Part shown: positions 25,373 through 32,512 of the stretch, in pieces | Numbering within the stretch: the stretch's first letter is position 1 | Layout of the letters: the number at the start of each line of letters is the position of its first letter | NCBI GenBank assembly: GCA_964581115.1 | Contig: CAZOMY010000029.1 | Location: 1-38,641, forward strand | DNA length: 38,641 nucleotides | Direction: 5' to 3' | DNA from: 2-02-FULL-55-14 sp964581115 | GTDB taxonomy: Bacteria; Bacteroidota; Ignavibacteria; UBA10030 | Notes under the pieces: model-generated | The model's input: the letters and a program-made list of their open reading frames with translations, nothing else | What the model was told of the DNA's origin: nothing | Databases searched by the model: none | Translations under genes and position numbers: made by a program

Positions 25373-27541
25373 CTAATAGAGAACGGCTGTCGTCAACGGC
25401 CTCGGCTCACACACCACTGTCACCGAAGTACCCGCCTTCGCCGCCGACCCCGCCGCCGGGACCTGCTGCCGTACGATGCCGCTCCCACGCACCTCCACCT
25501 CGAACTCGTCCACCACCAGCCGTGTCATGGCGCGACGAACGGTCATACCGCGCACATCCGGTACTGCGACCATCCCGTTCGGCGCCGGCTTCGATGCCGT
25601 TCCCAGGACGAGCGAGACCACGTCGCCGGGCTCCGCCGGATGCCCGGCTTCCGGCGTCTGCTTGGCGATCACCGGACCATCGCCGAAGACCCGCCCCTTC
25701 AACCCCATGCTTGCCAGCATCTGCTTCGCAAACTCCGGTTGCATCGACCGGACGTCGGGAATGCTCAGCAAGCGGTCCCGATGCGGGTCGCGTTGCGCCA
25801 TCGCCGACCGCGAGATGCGCGAGGACGAATTGACGATCCGCTCAGCGATCGCGCGGAAGATCGGTCCGCTCGTGACGCCGCCATAGTACCCCCGCCTGCG
25901 GGGATTGTCCATCATCACGACACCGACCACCTGCGGGTCGTCGACGGGAAAGAAGCCGACGAACGAAGCCGTGTACGAGCCGCTCGCGTACGAGCCGTCG
26001 ACCACTTTGCGCGCCGTCCCCGTCTTGCCTGCGATCCGCACCCCTGGGATCCGCACGTCCATCGCGGTTCCGCGCTCCACGACGCCTTCGAACGCCTCGG
26101 TCAACTGCTTCGCTGTCTCGGCCGACATCACGCGGCGGATCACGGTCGGCGAGGTCGAACGGATGATGTCGCCATCCGGCGACTTGACCAGGCGCACAAC
26201 ATACGGCCGGACGAGCACTCCTCCGTTCGCCACGGCGCCATAGGCTGCGAGCAATTGCACGGGTGTTACGCCCACTTCATAGCCATACGACATCGTTTGC
26301 AGCGTGGTGCCCGACCAGGTCGACGGACGTTTGAGCGTCCCGCGCACTTCGCCGGGAACGTCGATGCCCGTCGGGACACCGAATCCAAGGTCGCGCGCCA
26401 TCGTGTAGAGGCGCTCGGGACCGATGATCTTCCCGACCTTTGCCATCACGATGTTGCTCGACACCTCCATCGACTCGCGGAACGTCAGCCAGTCGTACTC
26501 GTGCGTGTCTTTGATCAGCCTTGTGTACCGTCCGATCGTCACTTTCATCGTGCCGCGCTCGGCATAGAACCGTTCCTCGGGCTGAACGAGGTGGTGCTCG
26601 TAGGCCGCCGCCGCCGTCACGATCTTGAAGGTCGATCCGGGCTCGAAAATGTCGGTCACCGCGCGAATGCGGGCGCGCGACGCATCCACCGACCCCGGCG
26701 CGTTCGGATTCACGCCCGGCACCACCGCCAGCGCAAGGATCTCGCCCGTGCGCGGGTTCATGAGCACGGCCAGCCCGCCGTCGGCGCCATTGGCCTCGAG
26801 GCCGCGCCGCAGTTCCTCCTCGGCAACTGCCTGGTATTCGATATCGATCGTCAGGCCGACGTCCCGGCCCTTGACAGGTTCGACGCGCGGATAATCGGCC
26901 GACGGCCGTGTGCGGCCCAAGCCGTCGCGCTGAAGCGTCACCGTACCGTTCGCTCCCTTCAGGTCGTCGTTCAGTGCGAGCTCAAGGCCTGAGATGCCCT
27001 TGTGGTCGAGATCGGTGAAGCCGAGGAGTGCGCCTCCGACGTGGTCATAATGATAGAGCCTCTTCGGCTCGTTCATCATGACGATGCCCGCCAGATGAGC
27101 CGCCTCGATACGCTTGGCCACTTCCGGCCGAACGCTCCGTTCCATCCACACGAACCGCCGTCGTTCCGATCCGTTCGGACCGCCGAGCTTCTCCAGATAG
27201 TAACCGCTCGGCTTGCCGAAGACCTGGGCGAATGCCTTCGCCACTTTCCTGGCGTCGTCTCCCACGATCTTCGGGTCGGCCGCAAATGACACGAACATGG
27301 TGTTTGACGCCAGCACATTGCCGTTGCGGTCGATAATGTCGCCGCGCAGCGCCGGCAGGATGAATCGCTGCTCGTACTGCTTCTTTGCCAGCACGCGGTA
27401 CTTGCCGGCGTCGAGCACCTGCACCATGACCAGCCGCCCCGCGATGACGACGAAGAACAGGGCGAAGAAGAACTTGAGGAGCAGAAAACGCGTCCGAAAT
27501 CCCTTTGCCGGATCCGGCCGCGCCGTCAGGGGCTCGTTCAT
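25373..27541 (-). CDS. ftsI: Septal peptidoglycan transpeptidase FtsI (PBP3-like) with two PASTA domains
   Basis: This 722-residue class B penicillin-binding protein has an N-terminal membrane anchor (about 18-42) and a PBP dimerisation region ('LRGDIIDRNGNVLA'). The transpeptidase domain carries Ser303-xx-Lys306 in 'EPGSTFK', SxN at 362-364 ('SSN') and Lys507-Thr-Gly ('AGKTGTA'). Two PASTA repeats follow at about 591-650 ('IPDVRSM') and 657-716 ('VPDVRGM'). It cross-links septal peptidoglycan with FtsW. PASTA tails on FtsI are known from Bacteroidota-group FtsI and from SpoVD/PBP2x of Firmicutes, and they make it longer than proteobacterial FtsI (~590). It overlaps ftsL by four bases (ATGA). 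Confidence 0.96.
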   Translation of the reverse strand: MNEPLTARPDPAKGFRTRFLLLKFFFALFFVVIAGRLVMVQVLDAGKYRVLAKKQYEQRFILPALRGDIIDRNGNVLASNTMFVSFAADPKIVGDDARKVAKAFAQVFGKPSGYYLEKLGGPNGSERRRFVWMERSVRPEVAKRIEAAHLAGIVMMNEPKRLYHYDHVGGALLGFTDLDHKGISGLELALNDDLKGANGTVTLQRDGLGRTRPSADYPRVEPVKGRDVGLTIDIEYQAVAEEELRRGLEANGADGGLAVLMNPRTGEILALAVVPGVNPNAPGSVDASRARIRAVTDIFEPGSTFKIVTAAAAYEHHLVQPEERFYAERGTMKVTIGRYTRLIKDTHEYDWLTFRESMEVSSNIVMAKVGKIIGPERLYTMARDLGFGVPTGIDVPGEVRGTLKRPSTWSGTTLQTMSYGYEVGVTPVQLLAAYGAVANGGVLVRPYVVRLVKSPDGDIIRSTSPTVIRRVMSAETAKQLTEAFEGVVERGTAMDVRIPGVRIAGKTGTARKVVDGSYASGSYTASFVGFFPVDDPQVVGVVMMDNPRRRGYYGGVTSGPIFRAIAERIVNSSSRISRSAMAQRDPHRDRLLSIPDVRSMQPEFAKQMLASMGLKGRVFGDGPVIAKQTPEAGHPAEPGDVVSLVLGTASKPAPNGMVAVPDVRGMTVRRAMTRLVVDEFEVEVRGSGIVRQQVPAAGSAAKAGTSVTVVCEPRPLTTAVLY

Positions 27542-28068
27542 TGCCAGCGTCGCGCCTCCTCGAGCGCCTCCTGGATCTCGTTCACTCGGTCGGGGCTCAC
27601 GACGAGCCAGCCCGGCACCGCCGCAGAGTTGCGGAGGCCCAGGTCTTGTTCGGCCATCGTCCGCACGCGTTCCAGGCTCGACATCCGGTTGATCTGGGCG
27701 CGCAACATCTCCTGCTCATTTAACAGCCGCTGGTGCCGGCTCTGCAGATCGCCGATGCGCACGACGAGCTGGCCAACGGTGATGATGTTGCTGATGTACA
27801 CAACGCTGGCCACCGCGGTTGCGATGAGGCCCAGGACGATGGAGAACGGAGAGACGCGGCGGCGGGTCGCCGTACGGTTGCGCGGCTTTGCGATCGACGC
27901 GCCTGTCACCGTGTCGGGCCGGCTGGAATAGACAGCGTCGCGCTGGTCGGGCGATGGGGCAAGCGGAGGCGTGTCGGTCCCCTGCGCGCGACGGAGGTAG
28001 GCCTCGATCAGCTCGTTCTCGGGCGTGGCCGGACGGCGCTGGACGTCGATGGGTTGGGGGGTCGGCAC
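27538..28068 (-). CDS. ftsL: FtsL-like divisome protein
   Basis: This 176-residue bitopic protein has a proline-rich cytoplasmic N-terminus (1-70), a basic stop-transfer patch 'RTATRRR' and one membrane segment (about 73-98). A heptad-type coiled coil follows ('VVRIGDLQSRHQRLLNEQEMLRAQINRM', about 102-130), then 'LERVRTMAEQDLGLR', which matches the FtsL/DivIC pattern. It sits between rsmH and ftsI, the standard ftsL place. The start is taken as GTG at 28068. The cytoplasmic tail is longer than in Escherichia coli FtsL. Assignment is by topology and synteny, since FtsL sequences are poorly conserved. Confidence 0.88.
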   Translation of the reverse strand: MPTPQPIDVQRRPATPENELIEAYLRRAQGTDTPPLAPSPDQRDAVYSSRPDTVTGASIAKPRNRTATRRRVSPFSIVLGLIATAVASVVYISNIITVGQLVVRIGDLQSRHQRLLNEQEMLRAQINRMSSLERVRTMAEQDLGLRNSAAVPGWLVVSPDRVNEIQEALEEARRWQ

Positions 28069-28108
28069 GATGTGAAGATCCAGGGTAAGCCGTCTCCGAG
28101 AGACGGCG

Positions 28109-29032
28109 CTACAAGCGCTCCGCGGCGCGAAGCTTCGCGCTCCGTGCGCGCGGGTTTGACCTTTGCTCTTCCGGGCCGGCCACGATCGGCTTCTTCGTCA
28201 GCGGCCGAAGCGTCGGGGTCCGGGGTTCGTCGGGCAGATACTTGGAACCCGACGGGATCCGCTCCGCGGCGGCGTCCCGAATGAATTCTTTGACGATGCG
28301 GTCTTCGAGCGAGTGGTAGGAGATCACCACCAGACGCCCGCCCCGCTTCAGCAGCCCCGGTGCATCGGCAAGACACTTCCGGAGCCGTTCCAATTCCTGA
28401 TTCACTTCGATCCGGATCGCCTGAAAGACCCGGGCCAGCGATTTTGTGGCCATCGGTCCCGGGGTCAGCGACTCTACGATCCGAGCGAGCTGCGCCGTCG
28501 TCTCGACCGGACGCTGGCGTGCGATCGCCCTGGCGATCTGGCGGGAGCGTCGCTCTTCGCCGTATTCCCAGAGGATGCGGGTCAGTTCTTGCTCGTCGGC
28601 GTCGTTCACGACATCGTACGCCGACCGGCCCGAGCGACGGTCCATGCGCATATCCAACCGCTCCTCCCCGCGAAAACTGAATCCCCTCGCCGCGTCGTCC
28701 AACTGATGCGACGACACGCCCAAGTCGAGCAGCATGCCGTCGACGGATGCAACGTCCGCCGAATTCAGTTCGGCCGCAATGTTGCCGAAGTTCGCGCGTC
28801 GTATCTCAACCCGGCCGGCAAACCCCGAGAGCCGCGCCGTCGCCTCGGCGATCGCGTCATCATCCTGATCGATCGCCACGACACGTCCGGCTAGTGAAAG
28901 CCGCTGCAACAATGCTTCCGAATGACCGCCCCCGCCGAGCGTTGCGTCAACATAGACGCCGCCCGGGTCGGTCACCAGCAGCTCCAGCGTTTCGTTCAAC
29001 AGTACAGGGGTATGGTATGGCGAGACAGCCAC
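28109..29032 (-). CDS. rsmH: 16S rRNA (cytosine1402-N4)-methyltransferase RsmH
   Basis: This 307-residue protein (formerly MraW) methylates C1402 of 16S rRNA. It has 'YHTPVLLNETLELL' (6-19), the SAM motif 'DATLGGGGHSEALL' (29-42), 'VVAIDQDDDAI', 'LDLGVSSHQLDDAARGF', 'RLDMRMD', 'FQAIRIEVNQELE' and 'ISYHSLEDRIVKEF'. I take GTG at 29032 as the start. It lies eight bases after the mraZ stop and just before the conserved N-terminus, while a longer reading would run deep into mraZ. The length is normal for the family. Confidence 0.96.
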   Translation of the reverse strand: MAVSPYHTPVLLNETLELLVTDPGGVYVDATLGGGGHSEALLQRLSLAGRVVAIDQDDDAIAEATARLSGFAGRVEIRRANFGNIAAELNSADVASVDGMLLDLGVSSHQLDDAARGFSFRGEERLDMRMDRRSGRSAYDVVNDADEQELTRILWEYGEERRSRQIARAIARQRPVETTAQLARIVESLTPGPMATKSLARVFQAIRIEVNQELERLRKCLADAPGLLKRGGRLVVISYHSLEDRIVKEFIRDAAAERIPSGSKYLPDEPRTPTLRPLTKKPIVAGPEEQRSNPRARSAKLRAAERL

Positions 29033-29040
29033 GTCGGCCG

Positions 29041-29484
29041 CTACGTCTTCCGCTGAAAGACGTGTTCGACGACGGTTTCGTAGGTGTCGGGTTGCGATTT
29101 CTGGTACTCGTCGTACACGGCGGGATCCCACATCTCGATGCGGTCCACCACGCCCAGGATCAGCACGTCTCCGTTGATCCCCGCATACTTCAACAGCTCT
29201 TGCGGCACGGAGATGCGTGACTGGCTGTCGAGGTCGGCATCGGTCGCCCACTGGAAGAGCGTTCGGCCGAAGAATCGGTGGCGAGCGTCGAGGAACGAGA
29301 GTCCACGGATGTACGACTCAACCTGCTTCCACTCCTCCAGAGGGTACAGATAGAGACAGCGCTCAAAGCCGCGGGTCAGCACCAACGAACCCTGCGCACC
29401 CAAACTTTTGCGGAGCTTGGCAGGGATGGCGATGCGCCCTTTGGCGTCGAGGGTATAGAGATATCGGCCTTTGAAGGAGGACAT
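29041..29484 (-). CDS. mraZ: Transcriptional regulator MraZ
   Basis: This 147-residue protein has two AbrB-like swapped-hairpin halves: 'GRYLYTLDAKGRIAIPAKLR' (6-25) and 'DADLDSQSRISVPQELL' (about 82-98). It is the first gene of the dcw cluster and in other bacteria represses it by binding repeated TGGG boxes. Such boxes are present upstream here (see 29649-29662 and 29796-29810). The ATG at 29484 has only a weak AAGGTC upstream. Confidence 0.96.
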   Translation of the reverse strand: MSSFKGRYLYTLDAKGRIAIPAKLRKSLGAQGSLVLTRGFERCLYLYPLEEWKQVESYIRGLSFLDARHRFFGRTLFQWATDADLDSQSRISVPQELLKYAGINGDVLILGVVDRIEMWDPAVYDEYQKSQPDTYETVVEHVFQRKT

Positions 29485-29501
29485 AGGACCTTGGGAAAAG
29501 C

Positions 29502-29581
29502 GAACACTGATCTACACTGAAGAAGCGCTGATGACCACAATACCACTTCCTGATCCGTGCAAATCCCCTTTTTCCGTGTTG
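29502..29581. repeat. Degenerate inverted repeat in the mraZ leader
   Basis: 29502-29520 (GAACACTGATCTACACTGA) pairs, with gaps, with 29551-29581 (TGATCCGTGCAAATCC, then CCGTGTTG). Arms again have ~9-nt periodicity (AACACTGAT, CTACACTGA). It is the weakest member of the spacer repeat group because an extra A/G-rich stretch interrupts one arm. Confidence 0.4.
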
Positions 29582-29586
29582 ACCCG

Positions 29587-29611
29587 CCTGCACGCCGTTT
29601 CGGCGGGCAGG
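29587..29611. repeat. REP-like hairpin in the mraZ leader
   Basis: CCTGC-AC-GCCG-TTT-CGGC-GG-GCAGG forms a 4+5 bp hairpin with a 2x2 internal loop. A similar CCTGCCCGCC palindrome occurs at 5035-5055. With no T-run next to it, it is not a standard terminator. Confidence 0.55.
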
Positions 29612-29648
29612 TCAGTGTTCCCGCTTCTTTTGGAGCGGCAATGGGTCG

Positions 29649-29662
29649 CCCCAATTCCCCAC
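29649..29662 (-). promoter_or_regulatory. Candidate MraZ boxes just downstream of the dcw promoter
   Basis: On the minus strand GTGGGG (29662-29657) and TTGGGG (29654-29649) stand 8 bases apart, in the expected start of the transcript. The spacing is not the ideal 10, so this pair is weaker than the upstream one. Confidence 0.4.
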
Positions 29663-29682
29663 TTTTCCACACATGGAGTTGA

Positions 29683-29710
29683 AAAATACGGAATTGCCCC
29701 TCAAAGTCAA
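29683..29710 (-). promoter_or_regulatory. Candidate dcw promoter upstream of mraZ
   Basis: The minus strand reads TTGACT (29710-29705), a 16-base spacer and TATTTT (29688-29683). The -10 is followed by T, giving TATTTTT, which also loosely resembles the TAnnTTTG element of Bacteroidota promoters. The predicted transcript would begin near 29676. Confidence 0.5.
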
Positions 29711-29795
29711 GCGAATTATGCAGGATTTCTAGGGGTTTTTGCGGCGAACGAGGGACTTTCATGGGGTGTGCAGAATGGATGGAGAAGGCAAACAT

Positions 29796-29810
29796 CCCCA
29801 CCTGTCCCCA
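29796..29810 (-). promoter_or_regulatory. Candidate MraZ boxes, two TGGGG at 10-base spacing
   Basis: On the minus strand TGGGGACAGG is followed directly by TGGGGATG, so the two TGGGG repeats start exactly 10 bases apart. This is the spacing known for MraZ operators (TGGGN-N5 repeats). They lie just after the preceding gene's stop and about 90 bases upstream of the predicted -35. Confidence 0.5.
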
Positions 29811-29819
29811 AAAGTGTCG

Positions 29820-30704
29820 TCAAGCGGTTGGACTTGTCGGAGCTGTCTGGAGTCCGTCCAGCGCCTCAAGCACCGCGGAATAGTCACTCTTCGCCAAACC
29901 CATCTCCATCGCGCGATTGAACAGGTCCTTCAGCATCGGCATCGACGGCAACGTGACATGCATTGACTCAGCCGAAGCGGCGGCCAGATGGACATCTTTG
30001 TGCATGTGCTCGAGGTAAAAGCGGGCCGGATACTCACCCTTTGCCATCGCCGGTCCTTTCGCCTGATACATCGGCGCATTCAGGGCCGAGAGACCCAGGA
30101 TCTCGAGGAACGTCGTCACTTCGATGCCCGCTCCACGTGCGAACATGATCCCCTGGGCGAGGGTGCTGATCATGCTCGCGATGAAGAAGTTGGCGAGCAG
30201 CTTGGTGTTGGTTGCTTGTGTGACCGTTGGAAATTCAAACACCCTCTGGCCAAATGCTGTCAGCACCGGAAGGACGCGCTTCACATGGTCGCCCCTTCCA
30301 CCGGCAAAGATGACAAGCGACCCCTCCGTCAGCTGCGGCACACTGCCGAGCACCGGAGCATGGACGAAACCTTTGTCCTCAGCCCCGGCGAGATCGGCCA
30401 ATCGCTGTGTCGTCGACGGGGCGATGGTGCTGCAGTCAACGTGAATGCCCCCTTTCGCCGAAGCTCCCCGGATGCGGCCGGCCATCTCTTCCACCACCTG
30501 CGATGTCGTCAGCATCGAAACGACGATCGTCGACCCGGCGGCAAGTTCTTCGGGACTGTCCGACCATGTCGCGCCGGCCCTCAACAATTCCGCGGCCTTC
30601 TCTCTTGTGCGATTCCAGATGGCGACCTGAAAACCAGCACTGAGCAGCCGACGTACCATGACCGAGCCCATAAGCCCCAGGCCAATGAATCCGATGCGTT
30701 CCAT
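29820..30704 (-). CDS. NAD(P)-dependent beta-hydroxyacid dehydrogenase (3-hydroxyisobutyrate dehydrogenase family)
   Basis: This 294-residue enzyme has the Rossmann motif 'IGFIGLGLMGSVMVRRLL' (4-21), 'VAIWNRTREKA' (27-37), the substrate loop 'DCSTIAPSTTQRLA' (90-103), 'GFVHAPVLGS' and the catalytic Lys168 in 'TNTKLLANFF'. The family oxidises 3-hydroxyisobutyrate, tartronate semialdehyde, glyoxylate or related acids. The substrate loop starts DCS and lacks the usual G.A.. pattern of glycerate reductases, so I leave specificity open. ATG at 30704 has a strong AGGAGG, which decides against an upstream in-frame ATG. It lies directly upstream of, and in the same direction as, mraZ. Confidence 0.9.
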   Translation of the reverse strand: MERIGFIGLGLMGSVMVRRLLSAGFQVAIWNRTREKAAELLRAGATWSDSPEELAAGSTIVVSMLTTSQVVEEMAGRIRGASAKGGIHVDCSTIAPSTTQRLADLAGAEDKGFVHAPVLGSVPQLTEGSLVIFAGGRGDHVKRVLPVLTAFGQRVFEFPTVTQATNTKLLANFFIASMISTLAQGIMFARGAGIEVTTFLEILGLSALNAPMYQAKGPAMAKGEYPARFYLEHMHKDVHLAAASAESMHVTLPSMPMLKDLFNRAMEMGLAKSDYSAVLEALDGLQTAPTSPTA

Positions 30705-30733
30705 GAGAATTCCTCCTGACAGAGCAAAGTTAG

Positions 30734-30760
30734 CCACAAAGGAACACAAAGAACACAAAG
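30734..30760. repeat. Single-arm ~9-nt repeat (AACACAAAG)
   Basis: CCACAAAGGAACACAAAGA followed by ACACAAAG is an exact 9-nt tandem in its second half (AACACAAAG twice). No complementary arm is visible before the gap, so it is either a half element or its partner lies in the missing sequence. Confidence 0.5.
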
Positions 30761-30872
30761 ATGAGGATGATGTCGGTTGAGTTTTGGGACAGGATGGTGT
30801 AGTTTGATGGCTGGTGGGTTCGGAGTCGAGGTCATGGAGTCTTGTGCAATACGTCAAGGCCCATGCATCTCA

Positions 30873-31010
30873 GACAATCCGAAATCNNNNNNNNNNNNNN
30901 NNNNNNNNNNNNNNNNNNNNNNNNNNNNNNNNNNNNNNNNNNNNNNNNNNNNNNNNNNNNNNNNNNNNNNNNNNNNNNNNNNNNNNGACAATCCGAAATC
31001 CGCAATCTCA
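30873..31010. repeat. Heptanucleotide repeat (AATCCGA type) flanking a 100-N gap
   Basis: The 14-mer GACAATCCGAAATC ends the left contig (30873-30886) and also opens the right one (30987-31000), followed by AATCCGC and AATCTCA units. The shared sequence at both gap edges means the repeat broke the assembly, or that the two contigs really overlap. Confidence 0.75.
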
Positions 31011-31026
31011 TCAGTTCGAGTACGCC

Positions 31027-32157
31027 ATGTCTTCCACTCGCCGAACCTTTCTCGGCCACGCAGCCGCGCTCGCGGGGGCATCGATCATGACGTCGACCCT
31101 TTCCTCGGCTCACCAGGCCGTCCCCGGGCCCAAGAAGCTTCTCTTCCGCTACCGACCGTACACGCTCGAGCTCAAGCATGTCTTCACCGTCGCGGCCATG
31201 TCGCGCACCACAACGCCCGTCATGCTGACCGAAGTGGAATACGACGGCGTCATCGGATATGGTGAAGCGTCGATGCCGCCGTACCTCGGCGAGTCGCATG
31301 CGACGGCCGAGGCGTTCCTGTCGAAGGTAGACCTGTCGAAGTACGCCGATCCATTCGACCTCGAGCGTATCATTGGCGACATCGATGCGATCGCTCCGGG
31401 TCATCCGGCGGCGAAAGCTTCTGTCGACATCGCCCTGCACGACCTGATCGGCAAGCTGTTCGGCCAGCCCTGGTTCCGGTTGTGGGGCCTGGACGCAACG
31501 AAAGCGCCGGTGACAACATTCACGATCGGCATCGACAAAGCCGACGTGGTACGGGAAAAGACGAAAGAAGCGCTCGGTTTCAAGATGCTCAAGGTGAAGT
31601 TGGGGAAGGACAATGACCGGGAGATGATCGAAACGATCCGTTCGATCACGAACGTGCCGCTCACCGCCGACCCGAACCAGGGCTGGAAGGACCGCGGATA
31701 CGCGGCGGAGATGGCGCATTGGCTGAAAGAACAAGGCGTGCTCTACATCGAACAGCCGATGCCGAAAGACCGATTGGACGACCTCGCGTGGCTCTCGGCC
31801 AACAGTCCCCTGCCGATCCTCGGCGATGAAGGGATCCAACGACTCCCCGATCTGATCAGTGCGCACCAACGGGGCACCTACAACGGCGTCGTGATCAAGC
31901 TGATGAAGACCACCGGCTTGCGTGAGGCGCATACGATGATCCGGTTGGCAAAGGCTTTCGGCATGAAGGTCCTGTTCGGCTGCATGACCGAGACCTCGTG
32001 CGCTGTCAGCGCTGCCGCACAGCTGTCGCCGCTGGTCGATTGGGCCGACCTGGACGGCAATCTGCTGATCAGCAACGATGTCTATGACGGAGTAAAAGTG
32101 GTGAATGGAAAGCTGACGCTCTCCGATCGGCCCGGGATCGGCGTCGTGAAGCTCTGA
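31027..32157 (+). CDS. Tat-exported L-Ala-D/L-Glu (dipeptide) epimerase, enolase superfamily
   Basis: This 376-residue protein has a twin-arginine signal ('STRRTFLGHAAALAGA', 3-18). The mature part is an enolase-superfamily MLE/dipeptide epimerase: 'LKVKLG' with Lys189 and Lys191, metal ligands Asp215 ('TADPNQGW'), Glu242 ('YIEQPMP') and Asp267 ('LGDEG'), second catalytic Lys291 ('VIKLMKTTG'), and 'ADLDG' (Asp341, Asp343), the dipeptide-binding DxD of Ala-Glu epimerases. These epimerise L-Ala-D-Glu from murein to L-Ala-L-Glu. Most known members are cytoplasmic, so the export signal is notable. The start is ATG 31027. It is divergent from the gene preceding the dcw cluster. Confidence 0.9.
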   Translation: MSSTRRTFLGHAAALAGASIMTSTLSSAHQAVPGPKKLLFRYRPYTLELKHVFTVAAMSRTTTPVMLTEVEYDGVIGYGEASMPPYLGESHATAEAFLSKVDLSKYADPFDLERIIGDIDAIAPGHPAAKASVDIALHDLIGKLFGQPWFRLWGLDATKAPVTTFTIGIDKADVVREKTKEALGFKMLKVKLGKDNDREMIETIRSITNVPLTADPNQGWKDRGYAAEMAHWLKEQGVLYIEQPMPKDRLDDLAWLSANSPLPILGDEGIQRLPDLISAHQRGTYNGVVIKLMKTTGLREAHTMIRLAKAFGMKVLFGCMTETSCAVSAAAQLSPLVDWADLDGNLLISNDVYDGVKVVNGKLTLSDRPGIGVVKL

Positions 32158-32329
32158 ACGGGTGCGGTAAGAACGTTTCACGCCGGAGCACGATTTCCGC
32201 GTCAACGGGTCTCCGGAAAAGCGCAACCGTCTTTGAGCGGCAACAGAAGATCCCGCATCCTGCGATCCGAGCACATTTGCACTCGTTGGTCGTACTAACC
32301 TGTAGAACCGAGATTCATTTTCACTTTCT

Positions 32330-32365
32330 AACCCGAAGGAAAAACCCTTCGGGTTTGTTGTTTTA
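32330..32365 (+). terminator. Rho-independent terminator after the dipeptide epimerase
   Basis: A 10-bp stem (AACCCGAAGG at 32330-32339, CCTTCGGGTT at 32346-32355) has a 6-base A-rich loop and is followed by TGTTGTTTTA. It lies about 170 bases past the epimerase stop, on the same strand. Confidence 0.85.
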
Positions 32366-32474
32366 CATCACATCGGCCGTCTGTTAAACTATTATTTTGT
32401 AATAACTTATAACATTAGTCGATTTTAATCCTTGGAGCGTATACTCTTGGAACTTTTCCATGAACTTAAGCGTA

Positions 32475-32499
32475 TTGATTGACTCATAGTCAGCATCAA
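32475..32499. promoter_or_regulatory. Candidate TetR-family operator
   Basis: TTGATTGACT-CAT-AGTCA-GC-ATCAA is an inverted repeat (TGACT/AGTCA inner arms, TTGAT/ATCAA outer arms, two extra bases on one side). It ends 13 bases before the tetR ATG, where an autorepressor operator would be expected. Confidence 0.45.
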
Positions 32500-32512
32500 C
32501 GCAAGGATTCTT

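Larger units (their letters stand above)
29485..29819 (-). promoter_or_regulatory. mraZ upstream region, 335 bases, with promoter, boxes and hairpins
   Basis: No gene lies here. Reading toward mraZ, it holds a pair of TGGGG boxes, a sigma-70-like promoter, a second box pair, a REP-like hairpin and a degenerate inverted repeat, each listed separately. If the promoter is right, the mraZ leader is about 190 bases long and strongly structured. Confidence 0.6.
30705..31026. other. Divergent spacer with repeats and an assembly gap
   Basis: This 322-base spacer separates the dehydrogenase and epimerase genes. It holds a half-element of ~9-nt repeats near 30734, 100 Ns at 30887-30986 and heptamer repeats at both gap edges. 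No gene or clear promoter is visible. The true length is unknown. Confidence 0.6.
32158..32512. other. Spacer between epimerase and tetR
   Basis: This 355-base spacer holds a terminator (32330-32365), an AT-rich stretch from about 32380 to 32440 with TATACT near 32433 that is a likely tetR promoter area, and an inverted repeat before tetR. No gene is visible in it. Confidence 0.55.

Noticed and set aside
30832..32274. Long minus-strand frame opposite the dipeptide epimerase
   Set aside because: It reads through the N-gap and overlaps the epimerase entirely. The composition is typical of an antisense shadow.
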